DNA of 64,000 bases from Clostridia bacterium (lineage in GTDB: Bacteria > Bacillota > Clostridia > Christensenellales > CAG-314): assembly GCA_028698585.1 (NCBI GenBank), contig JAQVWG010000001.1:1-64000 (forward strand), written 5' to 3'. This document shows, in pieces, positions 8,644 through 17,786 of the stretch. A program made the translations under genes and the position numbers. A model generated the notes under the pieces. That model saw only the letters and a program-made list of their open reading frames with translations, searched no databases and was not told where the DNA came from. Every line of letters begins with the position of its first letter. The stretch's first letter is position 1.

Positions 8644-9651
8644 ATGTACATGTTGAAGTACGTTATCAAAAGGGTGCTATTGATGATTCTCACATTGTTC
8701 GTAATAATGACAATGTGTTTCGTGTTGGTCAAAATGCTACCTTTCCAGTTGCCCTTACAGAAGAGTCAAGCGCAAGCAACCTTACTTAAGATGCAAGCGT
8801 ATGGCTACTTAACGGTAACTGACATTGTGGCTTTGGAGTATGAGATTAACCCCATAGGTGAACAGTACGTAAATTACATTAAGAACATATTCACCAACAA
8901 GGAAGCACCGTGGGGATACTCATGGAAAATTAAGACCGGCGAACCCGTCAATGATCTCATCATCGATAGAATGCCCCCTACAATCATTCTGAACGTCTAC
9001 TCGTTAATCATGTCCGTACCGTTAGGTATAGGACTGGGTATATATGCAGCACTCAAGAAGAACAAGTGGCAAGACCACGTTGTGTCTACATTGGTTATGG
9101 TATTCGTTTCTGTGCCTTCTTATGTATATGCCTTTTTGGTGCAGTATCTATTATTCTTCAAGTGGGGTCTGTTCGATTCTGCCGTCATTGACAGCCTAGC
9201 AGAGGCAGGTGGCTGGTTTACATGGTCTATGTTCAAGTCCATGTTGATGCCCATACTGTCGCTGTCTTTCGGTACGATAGCAGGCCTTGCAAGATTCACC
9301 AGAGCAGAGTTGACAGAGGTGCTGACCAGCGAGTTCATGTTGCTGGCTCGCACCAAGGGATTGACCAAAGGACAAGCCACCGTGCGCCATGCACTCAACA
9401 ACGCAATGGTGCCTATTCTGCCAACAATTATATCTATGTTTATCAATATATTGAGTGGCTCACTGATTATCGAGACGATATTCAGCGTACCCGGCATTGG
9501 TAAAGTGTATATTCAATCCATTAATCAGTTAGACTATGACCTGTTTATGGGATTGACAATGTTCTACACAGTAATCGGACTAACAGCTCAGATACTAGTA
9601 GACTTAAGTTATGGATTCATTGATCCAAGAATACGTATGGGGGCTAGATAA
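8644..9651 (+). CDS. oppB: oligopeptide ABC transporter permease OppB
   Basis: A 335-residue inner-membrane permease with six predicted membrane segments and the binding-protein-dependent transport signature LARTKGLTKGQATVRHAL (the EAA loop that contacts the ATPases). It pairs with OppC to form the peptide channel. GGAGGA lies 12 bases before ATG 8644; a second ATG at 8650 is also possible. It is followed after two bases by oppC. Confidence 0.92.
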   Translation: MYMLKYVIKRVLLMILTLFVIMTMCFVLVKMLPFQLPLQKSQAQATLLKMQAYGYLTVTDIVALEYEINPIGEQYVNYIKNIFTNKEAPWGYSWKIKTGEPVNDLIIDRMPPTIILNVYSLIMSVPLGIGLGIYAALKKNKWQDHVVSTLVMVFVSVPSYVYAFLVQYLLFFKWGLFDSAVIDSLAEAGGWFTWSMFKSMLMPILSLSFGTIAGLARFTRAELTEVLTSEFMLLARTKGLTKGQATVRHALNNAMVPILPTIISMFINILSGSLIIETIFSVPGIGKVYIQSINQLDYDLFMGLTMFYTVIGLTAQILVDLSYGFIDPRIRMGAR

Positions 9652-9653
9652 TT

Positions 9654-11318
9654 ATGGAAAAGATTAATATAATGGATATCCCCAAGAATAAGTTCGTTTT
9701 TGCACAACTAGATGACAGACTTCACGATAAGAAGTTCGACACTAAACCCATTGGATATTTCAAGGATGCTTGGTTGAGATTCAAGAAGAACAAGTCATCT
9801 GTCGTTGCAGCGTGCATAATTATTCTTATTGTGCTGTTCGCATTGATTGCCCCATTGGTCTCACAATATGACGTAACTTATATTGATACCACATACAACA
9901 AGATGCCTGCAAGAAATGAGTTCTTGTCTAACTTCGGTATTGCTACTGGATGTAAAGATAAGCAAATGAATAACAACTTGTTGCTACGTAACATTGCAAT
10001 AGGTGTGGCTTCGGTATTCGATTGGGACAAGTACTATACTGCAGTTGATAACGGGTTCGACAGTAACGGAGACGGTACTATTGATGTGGTTGCAGGCGCA
10101 GCAGCAGGTGATGCATACATCGACAGTATTACGCAAACAGACGGACTTAACAGTCCATATTCACCCATATCACTGGATTCGATCGGTAAATCCTGGACAT
10201 CAGGAGCACAACAGTATTACTATCGCGATGTTGAAATAGACTTATACAATGAGCTAGGATTCAGATACTATGAGTTCACCAAAGCACAGTTGGATGAGTT
10301 ATTGATATGGCAAGAGAAGAGTGGCATTCAAGTTATATATCCTATGATTGATACCACTAAGAATATTTCGTCCTTCAACTTTAATAATCCTAACTATTGG
10401 TTTAAACACGGAAATGTAGGTTACTATCCTATTATCAACGGCACACCACTGACCAACTCCTTCTTATCTGAGGAGTATGACATTAATGATGACTATTTCG
10501 AAGACAACTATCTGCGTAATAGTGAGGGTATAGTACAATACTTTGAGAAGAAGAGTGGTGATAACTACAGAGTATGTTTATTATATTATAACTACTACAT
10601 CTATAAGAACAATCACGAACCTAGTTTCATACTAGGTACGGATGCACAAGGTTATGATATGTGTGTGCGTTTAGCATCAGGTATTCAACTATCACTGTTG
10701 CTATCTGTGTCCATATTCTTTATCAACTTCCTAATAGGTGCTATCTACGGTGCTATCGAGGGATACTACGGTGGCTGGGCAGATATGATTATGGAGAGAA
10801 TAACCGATATTCTAGCTGGCGTCCCGTTCATAGTAGTTGCGACGCTGTTCCAACTGCACTTGGCGCATAAGGTTGGAGTTGTGCCATCGTTGCTATTCAG
10901 TTTCGTAATGACAGGCTGGATAGGAACGGCTTACCGTGTAAGAACACAATTCTATCGTTTTAAGAATCAAGAGTATGTGCTGGCAGCGAGAACGCTTGGC
11001 GCAAGAGATATTAGGTTGATGTTCAAGCACATATTCCCCAACACTCTGGGTACTATCATTACATCGTCAGTTCTGGCAATACCGGGCACGATATTCAGCG
11101 AGTCGATGTTGTCATACCTAGGTATAATCAATCTGGGTAGCAGCGAGGGAACCTCAATCGGTACATTACTGGCATCAGGTAGGTCTTATCTGGGTACTAT
11201 ACCTCACCTGATTTTCTGGCCTTCACTGGTAATATCGATGTTAATGATTAGTTTCAACCTGTTTGGTAACGGATTGCGTGATGCCTTTAACCCATCACTG
11301 CGTGGAGTGGAGGAATAA
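9654..11318 (+). CDS. oppC: oligopeptide ABC transporter permease OppC with large extracytoplasmic insertion
   Basis: A 554-residue permease, nearly twice the usual 290-320. The order is a cytoplasmic N-terminus, first membrane segment at about residues 43-65, a hydrophilic insertion of about 240 residues (about 70-320) rich in Asn, Tyr and Asp that should lie outside the cell, then the remaining five membrane segments with the EAA loop LAARTLGARDIRLMFKHI. The start of the conserved core is near FILGTDAQGYDM, the DxxGRD-like motif of OppC proteins. The insertion sits where the substrate-binding protein docks, so it may be an additional docking domain; this is inference. It is tightly coupled to oppB and oppD. 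Confidence 0.9.
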   Translation: MEKINIMDIPKNKFVFAQLDDRLHDKKFDTKPIGYFKDAWLRFKKNKSSVVAACIIILIVLFALIAPLVSQYDVTYIDTTYNKMPARNEFLSNFGIATGCKDKQMNNNLLLRNIAIGVASVFDWDKYYTAVDNGFDSNGDGTIDVVAGAAAGDAYIDSITQTDGLNSPYSPISLDSIGKSWTSGAQQYYYRDVEIDLYNELGFRYYEFTKAQLDELLIWQEKSGIQVIYPMIDTTKNISSFNFNNPNYWFKHGNVGYYPIINGTPLTNSFLSEEYDINDDYFEDNYLRNSEGIVQYFEKKSGDNYRVCLLYYNYYIYKNNHEPSFILGTDAQGYDMCVRLASGIQLSLLLSVSIFFINFLIGAIYGAIEGYYGGWADMIMERITDILAGVPFIVVATLFQLHLAHKVGVVPSLLFSFVMTGWIGTAYRVRTQFYRFKNQEYVLAARTLGARDIRLMFKHIFPNTLGTIITSSVLAIPGTIFSESMLSYLGIINLGSSEGTSIGTLLASGRSYLGTIPHLIFWPSLVISMLMISFNLFGNGLRDAFNPSLRGVEE

Positions 11319-11321
11319 GAA

Positions 11322-13493
11322 ATGGAAAGAACAGAAAAGAAATTACAAGTAAAAAATCTAGTTATATCCTTCAAAACTAACAACGGTACAGTTAAGGCTG
11401 TGCGTGACATCAGTTTTGATCTCAATAAGGGCGAAACACTGGCAATAGTGGGCGAGTCCGGCAGTGGTAAGTCGGTTACTAGTAAGGCTATTCTGGGTAT
11501 TCTGGCAGGCAACTCAATTATAGAAGGCGGCAAGATACTATACGACGGCAAAGATTTACTGAGAATACAAGAGGATGATTTCCATAAGATTCGCGGTGAC
11601 AAGATTGCCATGATATTCCAGGACCCGCTGAGTAGTCTTAACCCTATAGTAAGGATTGGTCGCCAATTGACTGAGGCAATGTTGCTCAAGAATGCCAACA
11701 ACAAGCGTAACGCTCGCAGAGAGTTCACCCAGACATTGCATTGTCTTGAGGATAATATGAATGAGTTCTCTCACAGTACCGAGACTGTAATCGAAGAGAA
11801 CAAGCAATTGGTTAATGAGTTCTATAACTTTACCATAGTTGCTATCAAGATAGAGAATGCATTTACTGTTGCCAAGAACGCCGTATCAGACTGCTTATTC
11901 GACCTAGACGACTTATTGCTCAACATAGAGAAAGAGCAAGATATAGACATCTATAGGATACTCAAACCATTACTCAAAGAATGTAAGAGTTGTGTCAACG
12001 ACTACGTCATTAAAAATGATAATGGCGAGTACACGGCTCTGTTGGCCAAAATAATAGAAGAGAGCAAACTCTGTAAAGGCAAGGTGCCAACTGATAATAT
12101 AAAGGTGCAGTTGAAGAGATTACACGACTACTTTACAGATGCACTAGCCAAGGACAAGCCTGACTTTTTCGATTTAGCATACTATAAGATTAAGAATCCT
12201 AATGCAGACTTGGTATCTATGCCCGTAGCAGAGCTTAATAGGATTACGGAACAATTCTGCAACGAACACATAATGAACACAATTAAGGCCAAGACAGCAT
12301 CTGCTATACAACACGCCTACAGTTCCTCTTTGGCGCACAAGGCCGAGGTAATTAAATGTATTGACGCAGAGATGTCGGTGTTCACTCAAGACACACTAGT
12401 TAAAGATAATTGTATTAAGTCGTACAAGAAACTGACTGACCTAGTCGAAACATCAATCAATCGTCTAGCCATCGTTAAGGATACTCAAGCATACACGTTC
12501 AAAGTGAGTCTTAATAGTGCTATAGAGACGTATTTTAAGGGCTTATATAAGAATCCTAAAGAGTTGGAGCGTTATAAGAGACAATCCGATAAACATGCAT
12601 CATTAACAAGCAAGGGTAGAGAACCCACATGGAAAGTCACTCCACCTCAGTTAGTTGACCTAGAGTTAACTAAGAGCAACATAGTAGACCTACTTACAAG
12701 TCTAAGAACCAGTTATGAGAATGAGCTAAATGGTGAATCACAACTGAATGTAAGCGAGGTCGCACATGAATTAATAGAGTTCTTGAAGGATAAGGCAACT
12801 AGCATAGTATACACTGTAACATCTCGTATGGCCAAAAATATCGCCATTAAACTAATGGAGGAAGTAGGCATACCTGAGCCAAGAAGAAGGTACAGACAGT
12901 ACCCATTCGAGTTTTCAGGTGGTATGAGACAGAGAATAGTTATAGCTATTGCACTAGCAGCCAATCCAGACATTCTAATCTGTGATGAGCCTACAACTGC
13001 GCTTGATGTTACCATTCAGGCACAGATACTAGAGTTAATCAATAACCTCAAGGCTGAACGTAATCTGTCAGTCATATTCATTACCCACGACCTAGGCGTC
13101 GTCGCCAATATGGCAGATCGTATCGCCGTCATGTATGCTGGCAAGATTGTTGAGTATGGTACAGCAGAGGAAGTGTTCTATGATCCTCGCCATCCATATA
13201 CGTGGGCGTTGCTGGCATCCATGCCCGACCTCGACACCAACGAGAAACTGGATGCTATACCCGGCACACCACCTAATATGATATATCCGCCAGTCGGCGA
13301 TGCATTTGCAGTCCGTAATAAGTACGCATTGCAGATAGATTTTGAGCAACAGCCACCTATGTTCAAAATAAGCGATACGCATTATGCTAGCACGTGGTTG
13401 CTTCACCCGAATGCTCCCAAGGCTAATCCACCCAAGATTGTAACAGATCGTATCCAAAGAATGAAAAAACTCAATGAGGAGGCTGACAAATGA
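11322..13493 (+). CDS. oppD: oligopeptide ABC transporter ATPase OppD with about 380-residue insertion
   Basis: A 723-residue ATPase, over twice the normal 330. Walker A GESGSGKS (about 44-51), Q-loop MIFQDPLSSLNP (about 97-108), signature FSGGMRQR (about residue 530), Walker B ILICDEPTTALD, H-loop ITHDLG and the C-terminal oligopeptide-transporter tail with HPYTWALLASMP and IPGTPPNM are all intact. Between Q-loop and signature, in the helical subdomain, lies a charged, helical, coiled-coil-like insertion at about residues 128-510. The reading frame is continuous, so this is not a fusion artefact visible here. From memory, mycoplasma OppD proteins are also enlarged. It starts three bases after oppC and overlaps oppF by four. 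Confidence 0.9.
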   Translation: MERTEKKLQVKNLVISFKTNNGTVKAVRDISFDLNKGETLAIVGESGSGKSVTSKAILGILAGNSIIEGGKILYDGKDLLRIQEDDFHKIRGDKIAMIFQDPLSSLNPIVRIGRQLTEAMLLKNANNKRNARREFTQTLHCLEDNMNEFSHSTETVIEENKQLVNEFYNFTIVAIKIENAFTVAKNAVSDCLFDLDDLLLNIEKEQDIDIYRILKPLLKECKSCVNDYVIKNDNGEYTALLAKIIEESKLCKGKVPTDNIKVQLKRLHDYFTDALAKDKPDFFDLAYYKIKNPNADLVSMPVAELNRITEQFCNEHIMNTIKAKTASAIQHAYSSSLAHKAEVIKCIDAEMSVFTQDTLVKDNCIKSYKKLTDLVETSINRLAIVKDTQAYTFKVSLNSAIETYFKGLYKNPKELERYKRQSDKHASLTSKGREPTWKVTPPQLVDLELTKSNIVDLLTSLRTSYENELNGESQLNVSEVAHELIEFLKDKATSIVYTVTSRMAKNIAIKLMEEVGIPEPRRRYRQYPFEFSGGMRQRIVIAIALAANPDILICDEPTTALDVTIQAQILELINNLKAERNLSVIFITHDLGVVANMADRIAVMYAGKIVEYGTAEEVFYDPRHPYTWALLASMPDLDTNEKLDAIPGTPPNMIYPPVGDAFAVRNKYALQIDFEQQPPMFKISDTHYASTWLLHPNAPKANPPKIVTDRIQRMKKLNEEADK

Positions 13494-14746
13494 TAGACTA
13501 CAGTGATGACAACATACTGCTTAAAGTGGACAATCTCTGCCAGTTTTTCAAGATGGGCAGAAGACAATTAAAGGCAGTTAATAATGTTAGTTTTAACATC
13601 TATAAGAGTGAGGTTTTCGGCCTAGTGGGCGAGAGTGGTTGTGGCAAAACAACTACAGGTCGTTCGATAATTAAACTGTACGACTGCACATCCGGTAGCG
13701 TTTATTTCAAGGGCAGGCGTATATGCGCCGGCATAGGCTCCTATAAGGACGCCATCGAAGCCAAGAAAAAGCAGTTAACAGAAGATATCAAGAAACTGTC
13801 AGCTGAGGAGTCCAATCCAGATATCCTTAATGCCCGTCTGGAGGAGATAAGACAGGAAGCAGCAGAGTTTATCTCTACTCAGCGTGAGCTGATTAAGTCT
13901 GCTAAGCACGACCATAAGTACTGCGATAAGGAGTATGCTGCGGAGCATGTTGCCGAGATTAAGAAGCAATACGAACAGATGATTGCCAGTGAGACCGATC
14001 CGCAGAAAAAGTCTAAATTGCATAAAGAGTATCGTGAGAAACTAGCCATAGCCAAGAACGAAAGGCTTGTAACACAGATACAGATGATTTTCCAAGACCC
14101 AATTGCTTCATTGAATCCTCGTATGACAGTTAGGGAGATTATTGCAGAAGGACTGATTATTAAGGGTATAAAGGACAAGAAGTACATTGATGAAAAAGTG
14201 TATCAAGCACTTGATATGGTTGGACTGGTTGCTGAGCACAGCACAAGATATCCACATGAGTTCAGCGGTGGCCAAAGACAAAGAATCGGTGTGGCTCGTT
14301 CAGTGATTATGAGACCTGATATGATTATTGCTGATGAACCTATATCTGCTCTAGATGTATCAATTCAGGCTCAAGTTATTAACTTGCTCAATGATCTACG
14401 GCAAGAGTTGGGATTGACAATTATGTTCATTGCACATGACTTGTCCGTTGTCAAGTATTTCAGTGATAGAATAGGCGTTATGTATTATGGCAATCTAGTA
14501 GAATTGACCACTTCGGATAAACTATTCGCTCACCCACTACACCCATATACTAAATCATTGTTGTCTGCCATTCCATTACCTGACCCACTATATGAGAAGA
14601 AGAGGAAGAGGATTACCTATAACCCCGTCAGAGACCATGACTATAGGAGCGAGCAACCACAACTGCGTGAGGTAGAGGAAGGACACTTTGTACTGTGCGA
14701 CACCAAGGAGTTCGAACAGTACCAGAGAATAGTCAAAGAAGGATAG
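13490..14746 (+). CDS. oppF: oligopeptide ABC transporter ATPase OppF with about 110-residue insertion
   Basis: A 418-residue ATPase. Walker A GESGCGKTT (about 47-55), Q-loop MIFQDPIASLNPRM (about residue 200), signature FSGGQRQR, Walker B MIIADEPISALD and H-loop IAHDLS are intact, followed by HPLHPYTKSLLSAIP. Between Walker A and the Q-loop, at about residues 82-195, is a Lys/Glu-rich, coiled-coil-like insertion. This is a different site from the insertion in OppD. The ATG overlaps the oppD stop (ATGA). It is the last gene of the opp operon. Confidence 0.92.
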   Translation: MIDYSDDNILLKVDNLCQFFKMGRRQLKAVNNVSFNIYKSEVFGLVGESGCGKTTTGRSIIKLYDCTSGSVYFKGRRICAGIGSYKDAIEAKKKQLTEDIKKLSAEESNPDILNARLEEIRQEAAEFISTQRELIKSAKHDHKYCDKEYAAEHVAEIKKQYEQMIASETDPQKKSKLHKEYREKLAIAKNERLVTQIQMIFQDPIASLNPRMTVREIIAEGLIIKGIKDKKYIDEKVYQALDMVGLVAEHSTRYPHEFSGGQRQRIGVARSVIMRPDMIIADEPISALDVSIQAQVINLLNDLRQELGLTIMFIAHDLSVVKYFSDRIGVMYYGNLVELTTSDKLFAHPLHPYTKSLLSAIPLPDPLYEKKRKRITYNPVRDHDYRSEQPQLREVEEGHFVLCDTKEFEQYQRIVKEG

Positions 14747-14755
14747 ATATTAACT

Positions 14756-14787
14756 AACCCATAAGAGCAGAGATATTCTTATGGGTT
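14756..14787 (+). terminator. hairpin terminator after oppF
   Basis: AACCCATAAGA pairs with TCTTATGGGTT over 11 bases around a ten-base loop. It is followed by GTTTATAG, a weak T-tract, so termination may be incomplete. Confidence 0.6.
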
Positions 14788-14805
14788 GTTTATAGATTAA
14801 GAATA

Positions 14806-15315
14806 ATGAATCAAGACAATAAACCAGACACAACCAATAATCCACAGCATGATATAGCAACACAGGAGCAGAAAAAAATAGATATCTCCAACCAAATGGA
14901 AGATATTAAAGGTAAGCATGATAAAATCTGGTTGATATATCTAATAACTGCTGTTGTAGGATTAATGATTGTATTCCTAGCATGTTTAATCGGAGATATA
15001 TTCTCACCTGCTAACGACGGCAGAGAATATGTCATTATAATGGACGGATTCACTGTAGCTGGCGCACTGCTAATGGGGGTGGGCGCTATGGGGTGGATTG
15101 CCAATCAAGGCGGGTTCGATATGCTAGGATTTGGATTCAAGCAACTTATAAGAATATTCAATCCTGCCAGTAAACTAGAGAAGAAACGCCAGACATTCTA
15201 CGAGTACAAGGAGGAGAAGAGCAAAAAATCCGTCCGCGTCGGTCACACATTACTTGTCGGACTCGGTTATCTTGTTGTGGCAATCATAATGTTCATAATA
15301 TATAAGTTAGTATAG
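14806..15315 (+). CDS. DUF3899 family membrane protein
   Basis: A 169-residue protein: polar N-terminus (about 45 residues), membrane segments at about 47-68 and 82-101, then NQGGFDMLGFGFKQLIRIFNP, an EYKEEKSKKS segment and a final membrane segment. This pattern fits DUF3899, a small Firmicutes membrane family of unknown function. No Shine-Dalgarno is visible before ATG 14806, which lies just after the oppF hairpin. The last third of the gene is duplicated exactly downstream. Function is not assigned. Confidence 0.7.
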   Translation: MNQDNKPDTTNNPQHDIATQEQKKIDISNQMEDIKGKHDKIWLIYLITAVVGLMIVFLACLIGDIFSPANDGREYVIIMDGFTVAGALLMGVGAMGWIANQGGFDMLGFGFKQLIRIFNPASKLEKKRQTFYEYKEEKSKKSVRVGHTLLVGLGYLVVAIIMFIIYKLV

Positions 15316-15359
15316 AACACATCACCCAATCCAGTCTACTGTATATATTTTCGTTATGA
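15215..15359 (+). repeat. 145-base tandem duplication, copy 1
   Basis: This copy holds the last 33 or so codons of the DUF3899 gene plus 44 bases of downstream sequence. It is followed immediately by copy 2, with no mismatch seen over 15215-15357 against 15360-15502. Confidence 0.95.
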
Positions 15360-15504
15360 AGAAGAGCAAAAAATCCGTCCGCGTCGGTCACACATTACTT
15401 GTCGGACTCGGTTATCTTGTTGTGGCAATCATAATGTTCATAATATATAAGTTAGTATAGAACACATCACCCAATCCAGTCTACTGTATATATTTTCGTT
15501 ATAA
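15360..15504 (+). repeat. 145-base tandem duplication, copy 2 (truncated DUF3899 3' end)
   Basis: An exact copy, offset by 145, of the 3' end of the preceding gene. It contains the same codons and stop (near 15460) but no start, so it is a gene fragment. The perfect identity points to a recent event. Confidence 0.95.
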
Positions 15505-15536
15505 TGAATATTTTTTGTCAAAGTGTCGTAAAATAG

Positions 15537-15565
15537 TTGACGGCACTTTTGCATTATGTTATCCT
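15537..15565 (+). promoter_or_regulatory. promoter of the S10-spc-alpha superoperon
   Basis: TTGACG (15537-15542), a 17-base spacer and TATCCT (15560-15565). Transcription would start near 15572, about 285 bases before rpsJ. This is the only strong promoter seen before the ribosomal cluster. Confidence 0.7.
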
Positions 15566-15571
15566 AATAAG

Positions 15572-15857
15572 GCTGCGGAAAAAGGAAGGATGCAGGAGGT
15601 TACTGAGCAAACAGAAAACTTCTGCTGACCAATGTAGACGGCATACAGACCGTTTGCTAGCCGAGAAACGGTGCATCGTACGCACTGTTAAGTGTGCCTT
15701 AAGGCACAAACTGACAGACTTACCGATTAACCGACTATTGCACAAGCACTACACAATGTGCTTTTAATTTTCCCAACAAATGACACACACGGTTGTGTTG
15801 TTAGCAATAGGTAATATCGGCTCAATAAAACACATTAAAGGAGAAGAAGAGAGAACA
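15572..15857 (+). promoter_or_regulatory. long structured leader of the ribosomal superoperon
   Basis: The 285-base leader carries several inverted repeats, including the 14-base palindrome GTGCCTTAAGGCAC (15694-15707) and a hairpin AAGCAC/GTGCTT (15744-15763) followed by TTAATTTT, which resembles an attenuator. Such leaders commonly bind a ribosomal protein of the operon for feedback control. Which protein, if any, is not evident. Confidence 0.5.
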
Positions 15858-16166
15858 ATGGCAAACCAGAAAATGAGAATTAAGTTAAGGTCATATGACC
15901 ACAACCTAATTGACCAATCTGCCCAGACAATTGTTGATACTGCCAAGAAAATGGGCGCAAAAGTCAGTGGACCCATTCCACTGCCGACGGAGAAAGAGAT
16001 AGTAACAGTACTACGTGCAACGCACAAGTATAAGGACGCTCGTGAGCAGTTCGAGATGAGAACGCATAAACGCTTGATAGACATCTATAATCCCAATAGC
16101 AAGACGGTTGACAGCCTAATGAAACTCAACCTACCTGCTGGTATCGATGTCAAAATCAAGTTATAA
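15858..16166 (+). CDS. rpsJ: 30S ribosomal protein S10
   Basis: S10 (102 residues, normal length) sits in the head of the 30S subunit and also pairs with NusB in antitermination. Characteristic stretches are [22 protein letters not shown] and [13 protein letters not shown] 15858 gives the standard N-terminus MANQKMRIK and follows an AAGGAG; the 26 upstream codons in frame are leader. It opens the superoperon. The rpsL-rpsG-fusA-tuf genes that often precede it are not adjacent here. Confidence 0.97.
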   Translation: MANQKMRIKLRSYDHNLIDQSAQTIVDTAKKMGAKVSGPIPLPTEKEIVTVLRATHKYKDAREQFEMRTHKRLIDIYNPNSKTVDSLMKLNLPAGIDVKIKL

Positions 16167-16196
16167 TATTGTAGGATACGGAGGTGAACTTTATCA

Positions 16197-16835
16197 ATGA
16201 ATAAAGCAATCATAGGCAAGAAACTAGGAATGACACAAGTGTTCGAAAAAGACGGAACAATGATACCTGTAACAGTTATACTCGCAGGTCCATGCAGTGT
16301 CATACAGAAGAAGACCAAGGAAAGAGACGGATACGAGGCAGTTCAACTAGGATTTGACAGCGTCAAAGAGAACAAACTTACCAAGCCCGAACTAGGTCAC
16401 CTTAAGAAGGGCAACGCCGGTGCACTGAAGGTGCTCAAGGAGTTCAAACTAGACAATGCTGATAAATATAATGTAGGCGATACACTAGATTGCACGGCAT
16501 TTGCAGAGGGCGATTTAGTAGACGTAACTGGTACGAGCAAGGGACATGGATTCAGTGGTGTTATTAAGAGGTGGAATCAACACAGACTTAAGGAAACTCA
16601 CGGTGTAGGCCCTGTCCACAGAGAAGTCGGTTCAATGGGTGCCAACAGCACACCAAGCCGTGTTTTCCCAGGTAAGAATCTTCCTGGACAATATGGTAGA
16701 GAGCAAGTTACCGTACTTAATCTCACGGTAGTTAGAGTTGACGCTCAGAAAGGCGTACTGCTTATCAAGGGAGCAATCCCCGGCGCCAAGAACAGCGTAG
16801 TGTATATACGCAACGCTGTTAAGACAGCCAATTAG
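16197..16835 (+). CDS. rplC: 50S ribosomal protein L3
   Basis: L3 (212 residues) is an early assembly protein near the peptidyl transferase centre. MNKAIIGKKLGMTQVF, GTSKGHGFSGVIKRW and the extended loop GSMGANSTPSRVFPGKNLPG are conserved. GGAGGTGA precedes the ATG. It is followed by rplD after 19 bases. Confidence 0.97.
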   Translation: MNKAIIGKKLGMTQVFEKDGTMIPVTVILAGPCSVIQKKTKERDGYEAVQLGFDSVKENKLTKPELGHLKKGNAGALKVLKEFKLDNADKYNVGDTLDCTAFAEGDLVDVTGTSKGHGFSGVIKRWNQHRLKETHGVGPVHREVGSMGANSTPSRVFPGKNLPGQYGREQVTVLNLTVVRVDAQKGVLLIKGAIPGAKNSVVYIRNAVKTAN

Positions 16836-16854
16836 TAGTGGAGGAAAGTAGAGA

Positions 16855-17478
16855 ATGCAAGTAAAAGTTTTTAATACCGAAGCGCAAGAAGTAGGTAAAG
16901 TCAAATTAGAAGATAAAGTATTTGGTTGCGAATATAATTCTGCTATCATCCATCAAGCAGTAGTGGCTTATCTAGCTAATCAAAGACAAGGAACCAAGAG
17001 CACATTAACAAGAAGTGAAGTGCGTGGTGGTGGTGCAAAACCGTACAGACAGAAGGGCACAGGCAGAGCAAGACAAGGTAGTATACGTGCACCACAATAC
17101 AAGAAGGGTGGAATTGTGTTCGCACCGAAGCCCAGAGATTTTTACAAAAAAATTAACAAAAAGGTCAAGGCAGAGGCGTTCCGCAGTGCTATCAGTTATA
17201 AGGTCGCCAACAACGAACTACTGGTGCTCGACGAACTTAAACTAGCCGAAGCCAAAACCAAGTTGATGGCCAAAGTACTTGACAATTTCAAGTTGACAAC
17301 CAACACATTATTAATCATAGAAGACAGCGACCAAACAACACTCAGGGCAACCAATAACATTGACTTCTTAACAGTTACTGTGTCTGAGTTAGCTAATGTC
17401 TATCAATTAGTAGTCAACAATACGGTACTTGCCACCAAGGGCGCATTAAAGAAGATTGAGGAGGCTTACGCAGTATGA
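16855..17478 (+). CDS. rplD: 50S ribosomal protein L4
   Basis: L4 (207 residues) lines the exit tunnel; its extended loop with GGGAKPYRQKGTGRARQGS is intact. In some bacteria L4 also represses the S10 operon through the leader. The ribosome binding site is GGAGGA. The stop overlaps the rplW start by four bases (ATGA), so translation is coupled. Confidence 0.97.
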   Translation: MQVKVFNTEAQEVGKVKLEDKVFGCEYNSAIIHQAVVAYLANQRQGTKSTLTRSEVRGGGAKPYRQKGTGRARQGSIRAPQYKKGGIVFAPKPRDFYKKINKKVKAEAFRSAISYKVANNELLVLDELKLAEAKTKLMAKVLDNFKLTTNTLLIIEDSDQTTLRATNNIDFLTVTVSELANVYQLVVNNTVLATKGALKKIEEAYAV

Positions 17479-17765
17479 ACGCTTATGACATTATAAGAAG
17501 ACCAGTGCTATCCGAAAAGAGTTATGCCGGCATACCTGGAAAGAGATACACATTCGAAGTAGCGCAAGGTGCCAACAAGATAGAGATTGCACAAGCAATA
17601 GAGAAGATTTTTGACGTCAAAGTGGAAAAAGTCAATACAGTAAACGTCAGTGGCAAGATGAAAAGACAAGGTAGACACGCAGGCCTAACCAGTAAGTGGA
17701 AAAAAGCAATTGTCCACCTAACAGATGACAGCAAACCCATCGAGTTCTTCGAGAGTTTGACATAA
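17475..17765 (+). CDS. rplW: 50S ribosomal protein L23
   Basis: L23 (96 residues) lies at the tunnel exit, where it docks SRP and trigger factor. RRPVLSEKSY at the N-terminus and VNVSGKMKRQGRHAG with the following KKAIV are typical. Length is normal. Confidence 0.96.
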   Translation: MNAYDIIRRPVLSEKSYAGIPGKRYTFEVAQGANKIEIAQAIEKIFDVKVEKVNTVNVSGKMKRQGRHAGLTSKWKKAIVHLTDDSKPIEFFESLT

Positions 17766-17786
17766 TAAGAGGAGGAACTAGTACAA

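Noticed and set aside
9120-9503. Open frames overlapping oppB in other frames
   Set aside because: Shadow frames of a well supported gene.
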